This document shows, piece by piece, positions 24,745 to 36,261 of a stretch of DNA of 49,365 bases. The DNA is from Polyrhizophydium stewartii (Eukaryota; Chytridiomycota; Chytridiomycetes; Rhizophydiales): assembly GCA_027604665.1 (NCBI GenBank), contig JADGIZ010000014.1, forward strand, positions 1 to 49,365, read 5' to 3'. Every line of letters begins with the position of its first letter. Position 1 is the stretch's first letter. A program made the position numbers and the translations under genes. Under the pieces are notes generated by a model. That model was not told where the DNA came from, searched no databases, and was given only the letters and a program-made list of their open reading frames with translations.

Positions 24745-24864
24745 CCCGGTGTCGAGGCGAGAGGCGCCGCTCGCCGTCCGCGTCAGCGAGTGTTCCCGCT
24801 CCTCAGGTCTCGCCCGATCCGAGACGACGACAGAGGTCGACGCACCCCGTTTTCGGCAACAGCG
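24745..24864. promoter_or_regulatory. Divergent intergenic region, NRK / NDUFA5
   Basis: 120 bp between the start codons of an NAD-salvage kinase and a complex I subunit. A shared bidirectional promoter is likely by spacing; no element was identified. Confidence 0.4.
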
Positions 24865-25491
24865 ATGCGTCCCACCCGCGCCCTCCTCCAGGCGGCCGTC
24901 TTCAAGAAGGTCGGTCGCCGTCCTCCCACCCCGCCGCCCCGCTTATGGTCGCCGCCTCTGCGCCCGCCCGCGCGCAGTGTGCGCCGCCGCACTGCCGCAC
25001 GAGCCGAGGAAGCCGCCCGCGGCACGAGCGATCCCTGATGCTCTGGCGGGCGGCCAGGCAGCGAGGCCAGGCGGGGCGGCCACCCGTCGCTTGCGCGCCG
25101 CGCTGACCCGGCCGGCATCCCCCGCACATGCGCTCCGCCGCACACGTCCCTCCAGACTACGGGCATCTTCGGCTACCCGGTCCATCCGGACCCCAAGCCC
25201 GCGCTCGAGTCGCTGTACTCGCGCATCCTGCACTCGCTGAGCAAGCTGCCCGACTCGTCGACGTACAAGCACAGCACCCACACGCTCGTGAACCAGCGTC
25301 TGAACGCCCTCAAGGCTGCTGAGAGCGTCGCGGCCTTTGAGGCCGAGATTGGCGCCGGCCAGATCGAGGAGCTCATCGAGCACGCCGAGACGGAGCTGTC
25401 CCTGATCCCCAAGATGGTTGAGTGGCAGGTGTGGCAGCCGCTCGAGGTCAAGCCGCTGCCCGGGCAGTGGAAGGGCTTTGACTCTTCGTAA
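24865..25491 (+). CDS. NDUFA5: NADH:ubiquinone oxidoreductase subunit NDUFA5 (B13)
   Basis: Exons 24865..24909 and 25156..25491; 126 residues, normal for the family. It is a peripheral-arm accessory subunit of mitochondrial complex I. The short first exon encodes MRPTRALLQAAVFKK, basic and amphipathic; the second starts TTGIFGYPVHPDPK and carries the family core LYSRILHSLSKLP, NQRLNALKAAE, AGQIEELIEHAETELSLI and VEWQVWQPLE, ending near PGQWKGF (human: EHELNLARKMREWKLWEPL). The 246-nt intron is long for this window; it ends with a CGCTGACC branch and CCAG. Confidence 0.93.
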
Positions 25492-25608
25492 TCGAAACGA
25501 AACAAAGAGCATATTGGCACCCGTTGCGGCGTGCGGCCAGAGCCCCCGTGTGCATTTGAATGCCGGAGAGGCGCTGGCTGCGCTTCGACAGAATCGATCC
25601 AACGCGAA

Positions 25609-27091
25609 ATGGACTCGCGCGGCGCTCAAGCCCTCGACGCCGCCGCCGCTGCATGCGACGAGGCGGCCGCGTGGTGCGCTCCGTCGACCATGTGCATCTG
25701 AGGGACATGACGGCCTGCTCACACTGCGCGCCGATGCCCGCCCGCCAGCATCGACGCCGCGCTCGCCGTCGCATGCTGCGAGCCATTCACGGCGCGCTTT
25801 CTCGATCTCGCTCGCGACGATGCCATCCCGCCCGTCATCCCTGCCCACTGGCTGGCGTCTTCAGATGCGAGCTCCGCATTCGCCGACACCGTGCCCGAGC
25901 AAGACCGCTGCCAATCTCTGTCAGATGCCGTCCGAGAGTCGGCAGTCTTCCACGCCGAGCGTCTCGCAGACCACATGCGTCGCGGCTTTGTTGCTCCCCC
26001 AATGCTGCCGCACCAGCTCGACGCCTTCGGGCACCAGGTGGCTTCAGGCTGTCGCGAGATTGTTGCGGCGCTCTGCACGTCAGCGCTGCTTGCTGCGGCG
26101 TGGCACAATGCCCGCAGATGTGCCGGGGACCAGCGCCTACTGCTTTCGCTCTCGACCGTCTTGCGGGCGGCATCGCAGATCTTGGCCACTCTTCGCGCCA
26201 GAACGGACGCGAGCCACCAAATTCTGTCGCTCCACAGTGCGCCATCTGCTCCTCCTCTTCCGGATGATGCTCCCTCGGCCAGCCGTGCCGCCGAGGCAGA
26301 TGCTAGCGAGCCGAACCATCATCGCCAGAACGAGAACAGCCGGGCGACAGGGCGCTCATCGCTGCGCAAGGCAACGGCCGCCGTCCTCGTCGGGCTGAAG
26401 AACATCAAGTCTGCATGGGCTCCGATTCGACGATCTTTTTCAGGAGCTGCCGCATCTGTCTCTGGCCGAACGCAAGGACCCGCTTCCACGCCATCGGACC
26501 AGAAGGCCGACGCCTTGTTCGACACGCACCTGCGGGCGGCGGGTCGAGCATTTGTGTTTGCGATGCACACATACCTTGATGTTCTCGAGGCTATGGACGC
26601 TCTTCTAGTTCTGTCCCCTGTGTGTGCTGGTCAGGATCTTGCCGCCTTTGAGAATATCTTTGCTGCCCTCAGCCGCGGCCGGGTTGTTTTGCGCTTGTAT
26701 GGCTTAGATCAGCGCTCTTCATCCCGAGAAGACCCCAACAATTGGCACGCAGACCATACGCCAGTGGGCACCTCCAGCGGCATGACGAGTGGGCAGTTTA
26801 AAAGCGAGTCGACCCTCGAATCGCCGACCAGTCAAGTGGACTTGATGGCTTTAGACAATCCCAAGACGACCGGCCTCAAGGTATGCCCGATATGAACATC
26901 TCCGCGAGTTGGGCGTCGGTTGACGCGGCCGGGCTTTCCAGACGCAGAGGGAATCCGGTGTGCGGGTTACGGGCTACCGCAGCTCAGGGCAGCTACCACC
27001 GGCATACCGCGCGCTTGCTGAGCACCTGGTTTCGCTTGACGAGCTGCGCATCCGGTCGCGGCTCAGCATCACCGAGACAAAGCAGCAGTAG
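25609..27091 (+). CDS. Unrecognised helical protein
   Basis: Three exons, 25609..25691, 25749..26880, 26942..27091; 454 residues; splice sites GTGCAT/CCAG and GTATGC/CCAG with a GTTGAC branch. I do not recognise the family. The first 210 residues are Ala/Leu-rich helices with many Cys and His (HAERLADHMRRGF, VAALCTSALLAAAWHNARRC). A Ser/Pro-rich linker with basic patches follows (about 215-290). A second helical block (FDTHLRAAGRAFVFAMHTYL, LDVLEAMDALLVL) looks like part of a BAR-like or other helical bundle, but that is only an impression. The C-terminus is charged (SLDELRIRSRLSITETKQQ). No signal peptide or membrane segment is evident. It converges on the FAM149-like gene. Confidence 0.6.
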
Positions 27092-27523
27092 CGCCATTAT
27101 GAGACTGCGACAAAGCGCCATTCTCAGACTCCAAGAAACAGACATTCTCTTTATATCCTGCTGCGACGTGTCCCCTTTGTCATGCGCGTGCCCATTACAG
27201 GACTGATGGCTCGGTTGTCGTCAAAGCCGGCGTGGCCTTTGATGGCCGGCCTTGCAGAGGCCTGTTTGGCACTTAGTGCCTAAAAGGAGACTCGGTTTAG
27301 TGGCCGCCCGCAATTCAGCCGCTCGCGCCGTGCAGCTCCATACCCGGGATTCTTCGAGAGCAGTGTTTGGCCGTGATGGGCGACCGCGAATTGCGGCAGA
27401 TGCCTGGCGCCTTGAAGGAGCGTCGCGTGTGAGCTGGCATTTCTGGGGAGCGCACAAGGACCTCTTGCTCACCTGGCAGAGAACGGCCGAGGCGACGCTG
27501 CTCGCCGCTGCGAGTCGCCCTGA
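27092..27523. other. 432-bp intergenic stretch
   Basis: Between the stops of two convergent genes. Short open frames occur on both strands (for example 27252..27596 plus and 27221..27472 minus), but none has a recognisable motif. A GTGAGC donor-like site near 27490 on the minus strand could mark further 3' exon sequence of the FAM149-like gene. Otherwise I see nothing in it. Confidence 0.4.
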
Positions 27524-30478
27524 TCAATTGTGCTCGGCTCGAACAAGACGTGTCTTGCCGACTACGTCCTTGTCAGATCGCAAATGCGCACTTTGACAAC
27601 GCGCTCAGGTTACCTTGCTTGTCTGGGCTTGCTCTGCGGCCACGGCAGGCTCGACCGCGCCTGCGGCAGTCCGGATTGGAGGGAGCTTCTTGCCAAGGTG
27701 CTGCTGAGAGTTAACGGGACCTGCCCGCGATGCCTCCCTGTCATGCGCGTTAGCTGCATATCCAGGGTTGTCGCCACCGGCACGTATGTTTTCACCATCC
27801 GGCGTGGGTTGTGCTGCCCTTTGGATGCCCAAAACCGAGGCTAGTCACGTAGATCATGTCGTTGATCGACGGCTGGAAGCCGCCCTGCGCGGCGCCATTT
27901 GCAACGAGCGGCACCAGCCGCGTTCTGCCCGACGGTGCTTGTCAGCCAATGAGAACGAGTCGCAGAGCCGGAGCGGGCGAGCTCGCCTCTTCCAGCTCGA
28001 CAGGTTTCCTGATTTGGCTGCGCTTCCTTGGATCCTGTGCACCGTCGAGGGTGACATGAGCTCCTGATTGCGTGCCGAAGTTGGCCGCGCAAGATTTGAG
28101 CGAGCCGACGTGGGCCGCTGGAGATGCTTGGCAGAAACAGGGCGGCTTGCCGGGTGTGCTTCGATTGGCAGCTGCTGGAGCAAGCTCCCATTGGTTTCTC
28201 TGGGCGATGAATCAGCCCATGCATCACTGATGGCCAGTCGGGTTCTTGCGAAGCTCACGTGCGAAGCCGTGCGGAGGACTCGCGCTTTTGCAGGGGAACG
28301 GGCCGGATGGTAATTGCACTGAGCAAGTCCGAAAGCGCGTCCTCCTCGTCGGGTGGGATATCCAGTTCATGCGCCTGTGATGCGGTTCTCGTATGCAGCG
28401 TGCGTGCCGGTCGCATTATATCTGGCAGCGAGCGTTACTTCTGATTCTGTGTCATTGCAGGAGCGGGCAGCAGGCATGTACCTTGCGCAAACATGAGCAA
28501 GAGCGGTTGGAATACCGGGGAGACCTATTCGCCAAGCAGTTTGTATCAGTGTTCTTCCGGGTCTCCTGCCTCAAATGCGTTGTTTCGTCAAACCTCTGTC
28601 CATAGCTCTTCAAAGATATTGGACACCAAGTCGTGGCGCAGGCTGTTTTGCGGTGCGTATGCAGTCTCGGCTCCTTCAAGCCATAACATGGCTTCGCCGC
28701 CATCAAAGGTGTCACTGCTGGCGGGACATTGGTGCGTCAGTTTCGCCACACCCAGCCAGTCGAGTCTTGGCGTGCGGTGCTCACGTCTGATCCCGCGCGA
28801 GCCATTCGTCGGGGCTGCCGTCACATGCAATCACTTCCTCTGAATAGCTGGGCGGTGCGGTGCTTTCTCGGCGCTGCGCATCATCTATCTTGGCTGCAAG
28901 CGTTGCGTTTGTTTCCGAAAGAATCTGTGATGGTGCTTGGGTGCAGAGAAAAACAGCACTTGCGGATCCCTACATAGAGCGGATTTAGTATCGTGCAATC
29001 CGAAGCGGCGAGTGCGAGCTGCACCTGAAAGACTCGCAGAATGTCGACGGGTTCCAGGAGATCTACCGCGCTTGAGGCCGTAAGCGACACCTGCCCGTCA
29101 TCGATCTCGAGATGCTGGCTGAGATTGACGGATCTCGGTCCCGCGTACTTGCAGAGAAATACAGTCCATAAGAACCCTCGGGGGCTCGCCTGGAGGCGTT
29201 TGCTGCCCATGGTTTGAACGTGCTTGCTCAAGTCGTCCTTGCTCTTGAGGATTGCAAAAGTCGAGGCACATTCCAAACCAGGATTGCGCGATCCCCAAAG
29301 AGCAAGCAACGCTTCCTGCATAGCCGAAAGGCCTCCGATGCCTTCTCGTGCCAATGAAACTGTCAATGAAGGCCTCACATGAGCCGGAGGCCGCAGCTGC
29401 GATCCAAGCGTATTTCCGGGCGTCGGGGTCTGGCTTCGGTCCTCCAGGTCTTCCTCCATGTCGTTTTCGTCGCAAGATGCAGGCTGCCATTGAAAAATTG
29501 CCCTGAGCGAGATATGTCAGCTGTTTGCGCCCGTGAAAGCTGACGCCTTACGACGCCCACCAGAAAGATGGATCGTCTCGCTCGTCGCGCAGCCGGCCGA
29601 GCGCTTTGTGGACTTCGTGGTCGGACCAGTCAATCATGGAATCAACGCCGCTCGCCAAGAAAGATCCGAGAAGCTCCTCGCGCGGGAGGCTGTCGTGTCG
29701 CGCGACCGTGTCGCCCGTCAAGCCGATGCCGTGGATCTCGAGCGTCATCGCGCCAGCATCCAGAGCCTGCTCAGGCACAAGGAGATACGGCGAATGGCAG
29801 CGCGCGTCGCCCCGCGCAATCAGCTCGAAGCCTGACTCCTTCAGCTGCAGCAGTTGCCGGCCACGGATCCTGGTAGTCGATCTGCGTCAACGGCCGCACC
29901 GAGGCTGCAAGAATAGAGTTTTGGTGTGCAGCTACACACCGAATGTGGGGAAAGAGGACAGACCACTGCTTGCATTCGTCGAGCAACGCGCCGTTCTCGA
30001 CAGACGCCTGGTTCTCGCGGTAGAGGAAACCCTCCAGATTCTCGAGCATGTCCTGGACCTCACGTGTCGCTTTGGCGTCGTAGTCCTGCTCGGCAGCGGA
30101 TGGTCAGCGGATAATGGCTCGGAACGCATCTGGATGGCGACGCAGACTCATTGGCGGCGAGGATGCGCTGCGCACCTGCTCGCTGTCGTCCCACGAGCCG
30201 ACCGTGCTGACCAGGCTGCCTGCGTAGTCAAACAGACTGAGCGCGCTTGACGATGTCGCGTCGTCGCGGAGCAGCCCGGCGATGTCGCTGCCCTGCGACT
30301 TGAGCTGTTGCTTGTACGGAGGCACGCGGCCGTGGTGTTGGCTCAGGAGAGGCCGCCCTCGGTCGGCAGCCTGCGGCCGGTCGAGCGTGCCCGGCTCCAT
30401 ATCGGCGTGAATGTCGGCCATCAGCCAGCCCGAACGTGCCGCCGCACGTGGACTTGTCATCTGCCGATAACCTTGCAT
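27524..30478 (-). CDS. FAM149-like protein (DUF3719), cilium-associated family
   Basis: Twelve exons, read 30478..30176, 30085..29940, 29869..29552, 29502..28974, 28924..28785, 28717..28594, 28524..28482, 28421..28259, 28199..28002, 27924..27796, 27737..27614, 27568..27524; 753 residues. Landmarks match human FAM149B1 in order: VQDMLENLEGFLYRE, LDECKQWSVLFPHIRIRGRQ (human EECQQWTASFPHLRILGRQ), SEEVIACDGSPDEWLARD (human VSEGIIEEYLAFD), NSLRHDLVSNIFEELWTE (human CMKEDVLAYVFDSVWCKV), FQPSINDMIY and KKLPPIRTA. FAM149B1 is needed for normal primary cilia, so a flagellar role is likely. An insertion of about 175 residues (exon 4) and repeated RPTSARS-like motifs are local features. The first ATG is 1 nt after the Timeless stop; ATGs at 30460 or 30421 are alternatives. 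Several introns are only 45-49 nt, and the last three joins are the weakest. Confidence 0.8.
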
Positions 30479-30479
30479 T

Positions 30480-33400
30480 TCATTCGGCAGCGACCTGTTT
30501 GGCCGTCTCGCTGTTCTTGCTGCGCTGGCGTTCCTCGCGCTCGAAGAAGGCCTGCTCGTCGTCCTCGTCGCTGTCGAGGACAAACTGCGCGGCCGGCGTC
30601 AGCGGCGGTTGCCGATGCGGACTTTGCTCGATGGAGACTCACCTGCGCCGAGGGGAACTGCTTCGGGTCCTCGACCTTGGACTTTTTCCTTGTCGACGAT
30701 TTGGTCGTTGTGCGCGCACGCTTCTTGGTCCGCAGCAAAGCAATCGCCTTGAGGGCCTCGCCGAGATCGTCCTTGCTCCAGCGGTGCGACACAGTCGCTC
30801 GTGCGTTTTCTGCAAACGGCGGCGACAGTTGTGAGCATCCGCGTCTGAGCCAGGGAATATGACGCGGAAACACACCGACGTCGACATCGAGGCTGATTGC
30901 CTCAAAGAACATCTGCACCTCGTCGCTAGTCACAAACAGCTTCGTGAAGATTTCCGACATCGTCGCTGGATCATGGGTCAGTTGGGCGTGCTGGAAGGTA
31001 TTACATGAGCCGCCCAGGGAAACCCACGCTTCGGGTTATTGTGCGCCGCTGCCTCGAAGACTGCTTGAAGCTCCTGCAAGCGAAGGTGTCAGCGGTGCTT
31101 GCTGGCGGATCTCGGGCAGCACTTTGAGCGCACTTCAAGCAGCTTCTCCTTCAGGTCCTGCCGGATGCTTGAGCTGGCCCAGAACATGTACGCCGCTGCT
31201 CCAAACCTGATCCGCCGCTGCGTTAGCCTGGCCGCCGTCTAGCCAAGAGAGGCATTCAGGTCACAGAAGAAACGCACTCTGTGGTGCTGAGGCTGTCTCG
31301 ACTGCGGTGTTTGCGATGGCAGGCGGACGTGGGCAGCATCTGTATGGTCAGCGTGCCCAAGCAACCGATGCAGCCACCCCAAACTCACAGCTCGTCCTCG
31401 TCCACCGCCTGAGACAGCTCGTAGTCGCTCCTGACTGAACCAAACAGCAGCTGAAAACAGCAGCTTCAGCACTCGCGTGCAAGTGGACTGTCACGACCAA
31501 AGACCGACCTTGACAATTTCGAGCGGGCCGCGACTCTTGTCGGAGGTTGTCCTTTCCACCAGGGCACCAACCACAGACCGCACAAAGTGCAGAAAGTCGG
31601 TGCGCAACGGGTCCTGGATCTGGCTAGAGAGCATGCCGGCAAGCGCATTGAGTAAAGTGAGCGCGGATAGCTGCAGGCTCGTTGGTGAGCGACAAAGTGG
31701 CGGCGCCTCCTTCTCAAGCGCGTCCATGGGTACCTTGTGGAAGAGATCAGGCCGCCCTTGATCAAAGTTCAGACGCTTGAACATGCGCAGAATCTGCGCG
31801 AGCGTCGCATCGGAGATATCCGGGTAGTATCGCAGCAGCTGGCAGTAGATCTGGACGGTTGCTTCCGAGGCAAATCCCTTTTGCATCGTATGAGCACCTC
31901 CCCTCGCCGCTCAGGGTCAAAGCTGACTTTGCGGATCCACACACCGAAACATAGTGCTCGAAATCAAATGCACGCTCCACAAACCGCGGCGCAGCAGCCG
32001 ACTCATCGGCATCGGAGCCCTGGCTGTCTGCGTCAGGAGTTAGTGGATGAGAAGTGCCTGCGTCGGGATACATGCGGCAGTCACCAGAGCCTGCGTCTGA
32101 AAGACGGCTGCTGGGCTGTGACACGGCCTTGCGACGGCCGCCAATCTTGCGTCGTGTGATCAGGAAGCCCTGCTGCGCGACCGTCTTCTCGGTGACATTC
32201 AAAAGTCTGTCGATGCAAGCAACAAGGGCCTCGAGATAGCTGGCTTCAAGTTAGCATATGCGCCGTCGTGCCGCAGCCAGTGCGAGCTAGCTGGCCGAAG
32301 CAACCTTTTGGTGTGATTGCGCGGGTCCTTGCACAGACTCCGCAGAAGCATTGCATTGTCGTGCTCGTAGAAGAGGGTTGTGATCAGCTGGTTTGCGATA
32401 TCGCCCAAGTTGTCGTCGCTTGACATGGTGAGCTCGTGCACTGTTTCCAGCTGGTTGTGCGATAGGATGCGATTAGCTCCATGGAGCGACCGCGAGCGAG
32501 AAATGCGAGCAGAGTCGTATGCTGCTCACAAGCTGCTCCAGGAGACGTAGGCATTGCGTCGTCTCGACAAAGTTCTGTTTGCGCGACTCAGCTTCGACGG
32601 AAAGCAACGTATCATGCCGCAAGACGCTCGAGATACCTTTTCGTCGCGGCTTGCCAACAAGCGCCGTATCGTGAAAACAAGGTTGGGCACCGTCATGACG
32701 CTGAGGACTGATGATACGCTGATTTCCCGGCCCTGGTCGCAGAGCATGCGCCTGAGCTCCAGAGCAAACTGGCAAAGCCAGATGTAGCGCAAAAAGTCCG
32801 GATCCTTGAGATGTGGCCGCTCACGGTCGATGTCTCGCTTGATTGAGACTGCCAGGTCTGGCCGGTTTCGTGTGTCAGCAATAGCGGCTGTCGATGTGCA
32901 CAGGGGACCAGAGATATCTATGCTTGCCGTTGAAGCATTCCGAGACGAAGCGGACGGCTATGTCGAAAAACACATCTCTTGCTGCAGTGTTTTCGATCGG
33001 AATCGTTGATGGCAGTGTCTGCTGGGCTGTCAGCGACAGGAGTCATTAGCAACTCGCCGCGGATTCTCACATTGGTTGTGCGCTTGATCCGGATCAGTCC
33101 TGCCCCGGACTCCTGGTTTGGCAGCGCTGACGAGATCGGCGTCTTCCGGGAATTCATCCGGTTGCCGCTCTGCAGGGGCGTTAGTGTGCTGCGCAAATAA
33201 TGCCAAAGCAGATGCGCATTCCAGGATGACGACGCACCGGAAGCTCGATCGAGAAAGTGCCGCCAAAGCGCGAGTGGCGTGACGACGGCCGCGACTGCAG
33301 CGAAGCTCGCTTGGCATTCTCTTCTTTCTTGATCAGGTCTTGCAGCTGGCTTCCAAGACGCTCCTGCATGCAAGAAGCGTCAGCTGCGTCTCGCATGCCA

Positions 33401-34451
33401 GGCGACTCGGCCCATAATTCAAATCGCACTTTTTTGACAATGTCGCGAACAGAGCGTCGGTGGAAGATGAGGAATATGATCTCGGCCACAAGCGAGTTCC
33501 ATCCATCAAACTCCTCGTCGGAAAGGCTCCCGCAGATGGACATGACGAGATCCACGATGCCGTCTGCCTGCATCTTTGAGACGAGCCTCTCCTACTGCGG
33601 GTCAGCCAACACAAGAACACCGCAAGAGGCGTCTCGGGAGACCGACCTGCAGGACCGAGCGCTTGTACTGCTCCGCTGAGACTGTCGCGGCGACTTGCGT
33701 ATCGCTCGGGGCGAGCAGGTTGCGGATGAGGGTCACGAACAGCCTCAGTCGAGCATGGTCGTTTTCCGAGCGCTGTCGAAACGGCACCGAGAACAGGTGC
33801 ACCATGACCGCAAGCATAGAGGGGAGCACGTCCTCGGCCAAAAAAGCGTCCTGATATGTCTTGAGCTGGTCATGGAAGTCGGGAGCTCCGTCGGCGTTGA
33901 ACGGCCATGTCAGCGGGACCATGATCTCGCCTGCAAGAGCACCGAGGCACAAGGCGTCAGCTGGGCGATTGGTGCAGCAGTATGGCGCTAAGCGGCGCCA
34001 GACACGCACAGACGGTGACGGCGGTCTTGAGGTTGTCGCTGCGCACGCTGGCCACCAACAGCGGCAGCAGGTCGTTCTGGACAACACGCCACTTGTGCAG
34101 CAGGTCGTGGACATGGCGGTCCTTCTGCTGCTCGGCGCTGCGAAGGAAGCGCTTGAGGTCACGCAGGCATGCTGCGGTTGCCGCCCATAAGTTTGGCGGC
34201 CGTGACGCCAAGCAGGGCCTGTCAGCTCTCCTTGCTCGCTGTGTGCGGTGCGTCCAGCGCATTCGGACGCCCGTGTCCGAACAGGTGTCGCACGCAATAG
34301 TCCGAGGATGCTGGCGCCAAAGGCACCCACCGAGGCACTCGTCGCCCGGGACGTAGACTGGCGCCGCGTTTGGGGTGCGCTGGAAGCCGCCCAGCGCCGC
34401 GCAGACCGAGAGAAGGTGGTTGTCGAAGGGGTCGTCGGGCTCGACAATCAT
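30480..34451 (-). CDS. Timeless/Tof1/Swi1 replication fork protection protein
   Basis: Sixteen exons, read 34451..34331, 34171..34010, 33930..33647, 33591..33238, 33169..33071, 33021..32928, 32857..32637, 32574..32530, 32450..32305, 32239..31945, 31877..31509, 31450..31389, 31206..31134, 31073..31028, 30965..30643, 30584..30480; 932 residues. With Tipin/Csm3 this family travels with the replisome, couples helicase to polymerase and enables checkpoint signalling. Landmarks: LLSVCAALGGFQ start, CLRDLKRFLRS, VVQNDLLPLLV, IMVPLTWPFN, NLLAP, EIIFLIFHRRS, SRFGGTFSIELP, ETVHELTMSSDDNLGDIANQ, NLFYE-like TTLFYEHDN, SYLEALVACIDRLL, FKRLNF, then ELQAVFEAAA and a basic/acidic tail (STRKKSKVEDP; LDSDEDDEQAFFEREE). 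The intron 32858..32927 appears to be GC-AG (GCAAGC). The join across 31207..31388 is the least sure. Confidence 0.92.
32858..32927 (-). other. Probable GC-AG intron (Timeless gene)
   Basis: On the minus strand the exon ends at ...TTCAACG, the intron opens GCAAGC and closes GGCCAG; the branch is a GCTGAC. The join is phase 1 to phase 1 and links FVSECFN to DLAVSIKRDI as the family expects. No GT donor nearby restores this frame. Confidence 0.6.
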
Positions 34452-34546
34452 TGCTGGAAGAACGGGAAGCCTTCATTTCGGCTCACGCCACCACCGCACA
34501 AGCGGCATCACCGAGCATCACCTCTGCGTCCGTCCAGCCGCGCAGC

Positions 34547-36080
34547 TCAGCGTGGCCGAGCCGCGCCGCCTGCCATGGACCGCGCGACGCCAGGGTCGAC
34601 GAGCCGAATGCGACACTTGCGGAACGATGTGTACAGGGGATTGCCGTGCGCGTCGTTGTGGAACTCGTCGAAGCACGAGTCGCACCACAGCGCCGGCGAC
34701 TCGGGCGTGTGGATGTCGTCAAAGGTTGCGACTGACGCATGGAAGACCTGGCACACCGAGCACTTTGGCGGCTTGCGGAGCACCTCGAATGCGACCAGCG
34801 GGTAGTTTTGGCGCTTGCCTGGATCGATCTTTGGATTGAAGACGCTGGATGTGCCGGACGCAGGTCAGCACAGAGGCCGGTTGATTCGCTCAAACCACGT
34901 CGGGCACGCACTGCATCTGATCAAACGTCACGATGTGGCTGCAGTTGGCGTGGTGCGTGAAGAGATAGGGAGTGCCGAGCGAAAGCCACAGGCTCGACAG
35001 CGTGGCCGTCTCCATGCGCACCGTGGCAATGTCGACAATGCCAAATGAGTCCGAGTCTTCCTGCATCCACTTTCGCAAGATTCTGCCCAAAAGCGCGCGA
35101 GTCAGCATCGTCGCGCGGCAGAGCTTGGCACAGGGCCGCCGTGTCTCCATGACATACACTGTTGGATCCGCCGCGCCCGAGCGCAGGTCAACGTAAAACT
35201 TGTTTTCGATGAAGAAGAAGGACGGCCCGCACCCCGCCGAATCCGGCTCGTCGTCGATGCGCAGCTGGTCGCTCGTGCACATGAATGCGTCTCGCAGGTC
35301 CGCAAGCGTCTGGCTGGCCAGTACTCTGATGGTCGTCATGCGCTTGTTCCCCCGGATTGGGCTCGAGAAGCTCACTTGGACGACGAGCTCCGACTCGATC
35401 CCGGGGTCCTGCTCGCCGCCGAGCGATGCGGCCGCCCGGGCTGCGACAGCCTGCCGGGCGGCGGATACCTGGGCTCCGATCCGGTCCATGTCGGGCGTCG
35501 GGGCTGCGGCTCCCTGCGCAGGGGCTGAGCTTGTGTTAGGCGCTGGGGCCGCAGAGCCCTGGCGCTTGCGGGCCGGGATTTGTGCGAAGCTCGAGGGGCT
35601 GGCGGGACTTGGTCAGAGCCGAGACACGGGCAAGCTCCAGGCAACAGTGCCGGCATCTTACTCGAGCATGCGGAGCGGGCGGGTGCACGGCGTGGGGCCC
35701 GACATCCAGAACTCGGGCCGATCGCTGCCCGCGGGGAGCATCGCCTGGGACCCAGAAGCCCCCGCCGCGCCGCCCGCAGACGCCTGCGCCTGCCCCCGCT
35801 GCGCCGCGGCCACCGCCGGGGTCGCGCGCTGTCGCCTCCTCGCCGTCGCCGCTCCGTCTCCAGACAGCACCAACGTCGCCGGCGGCAGCGAGAGCCTGCG
35901 GGCTGCGATGCCCGCGAGGTCTGCCGCAAGCGACTGCATGCCGCCGGCCGAGTCGATGCCCGACGCGCTGCCGCCGGCGCCGCCTGCCGCCGCCGCCGCG
36001 GACATGGCGCGCATGTCGGCGACGAGCGCGGCTGCTTCCTCTGCTTTGAGCGCCAGAAGTGACATATTGGGTGAAGCCAT
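34547..36080 (-). CDS. SNAPC3: snRNA-activating protein complex subunit 3 (SNAPC3)
   Basis: Three exons, read 36080..35662, 35598..34912, 34844..34547; 467 residues. SNAPC3 is the conserved core of the factor that binds proximal sequence elements of snRNA promoters. The N-terminal 160 residues are Ala/Gly-rich and helical or disordered. The family core follows: VVQVSFSSPI, LASQTLADLRDAFMC, the signature FFFIENKFYVDLR, LSLGTPYLFTHHANCSHIV (family: RLGFPYLYCHQGDCEHVV) and the C-terminal zinc-binding part KCSVCQVFHA with WCDSCFDEFH and VDPG near the end. Cys and His ligands look intact. The gene is 95 bp upstream of Timeless on the same strand and divergent from glutathione synthetase (181 bp). 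Confidence 0.9.
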
Positions 36081-36261
36081 TTCGGGGCGGCCGACCGCCA
36101 GATCGACGGCGTGAGCGGACCCAGGTGGCGCCGTGCATCGACCGGCATGCGGGCTGCCCTGCAAGGCTCATCAGCGCAGCCCAGCAAGACGCCGGCCGTG
36201 TCTGCCATACCCACACACCAGCGGACGCCGCGTCTCTGCTTGCCCCAAAAGATCGAATCGG

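Noticed and set aside
27252..27596. 114-residue plus-strand frame in the 27.3-kb gap
   Set aside because: No motif, poor composition, and partly antisense to the last FAM149 exon.
31207..31388. Extra 62-nt exon inside a Timeless intron (good splice signals around 31270-31330)
   Set aside because: Including it shifts the frame of the next exon into a stop codon.
36081..36261. Small frames between SNAPC3 and glutathione synthetase
   Set aside because: Only continuations of neighbouring shadows; the region is best read as a divergent promoter.
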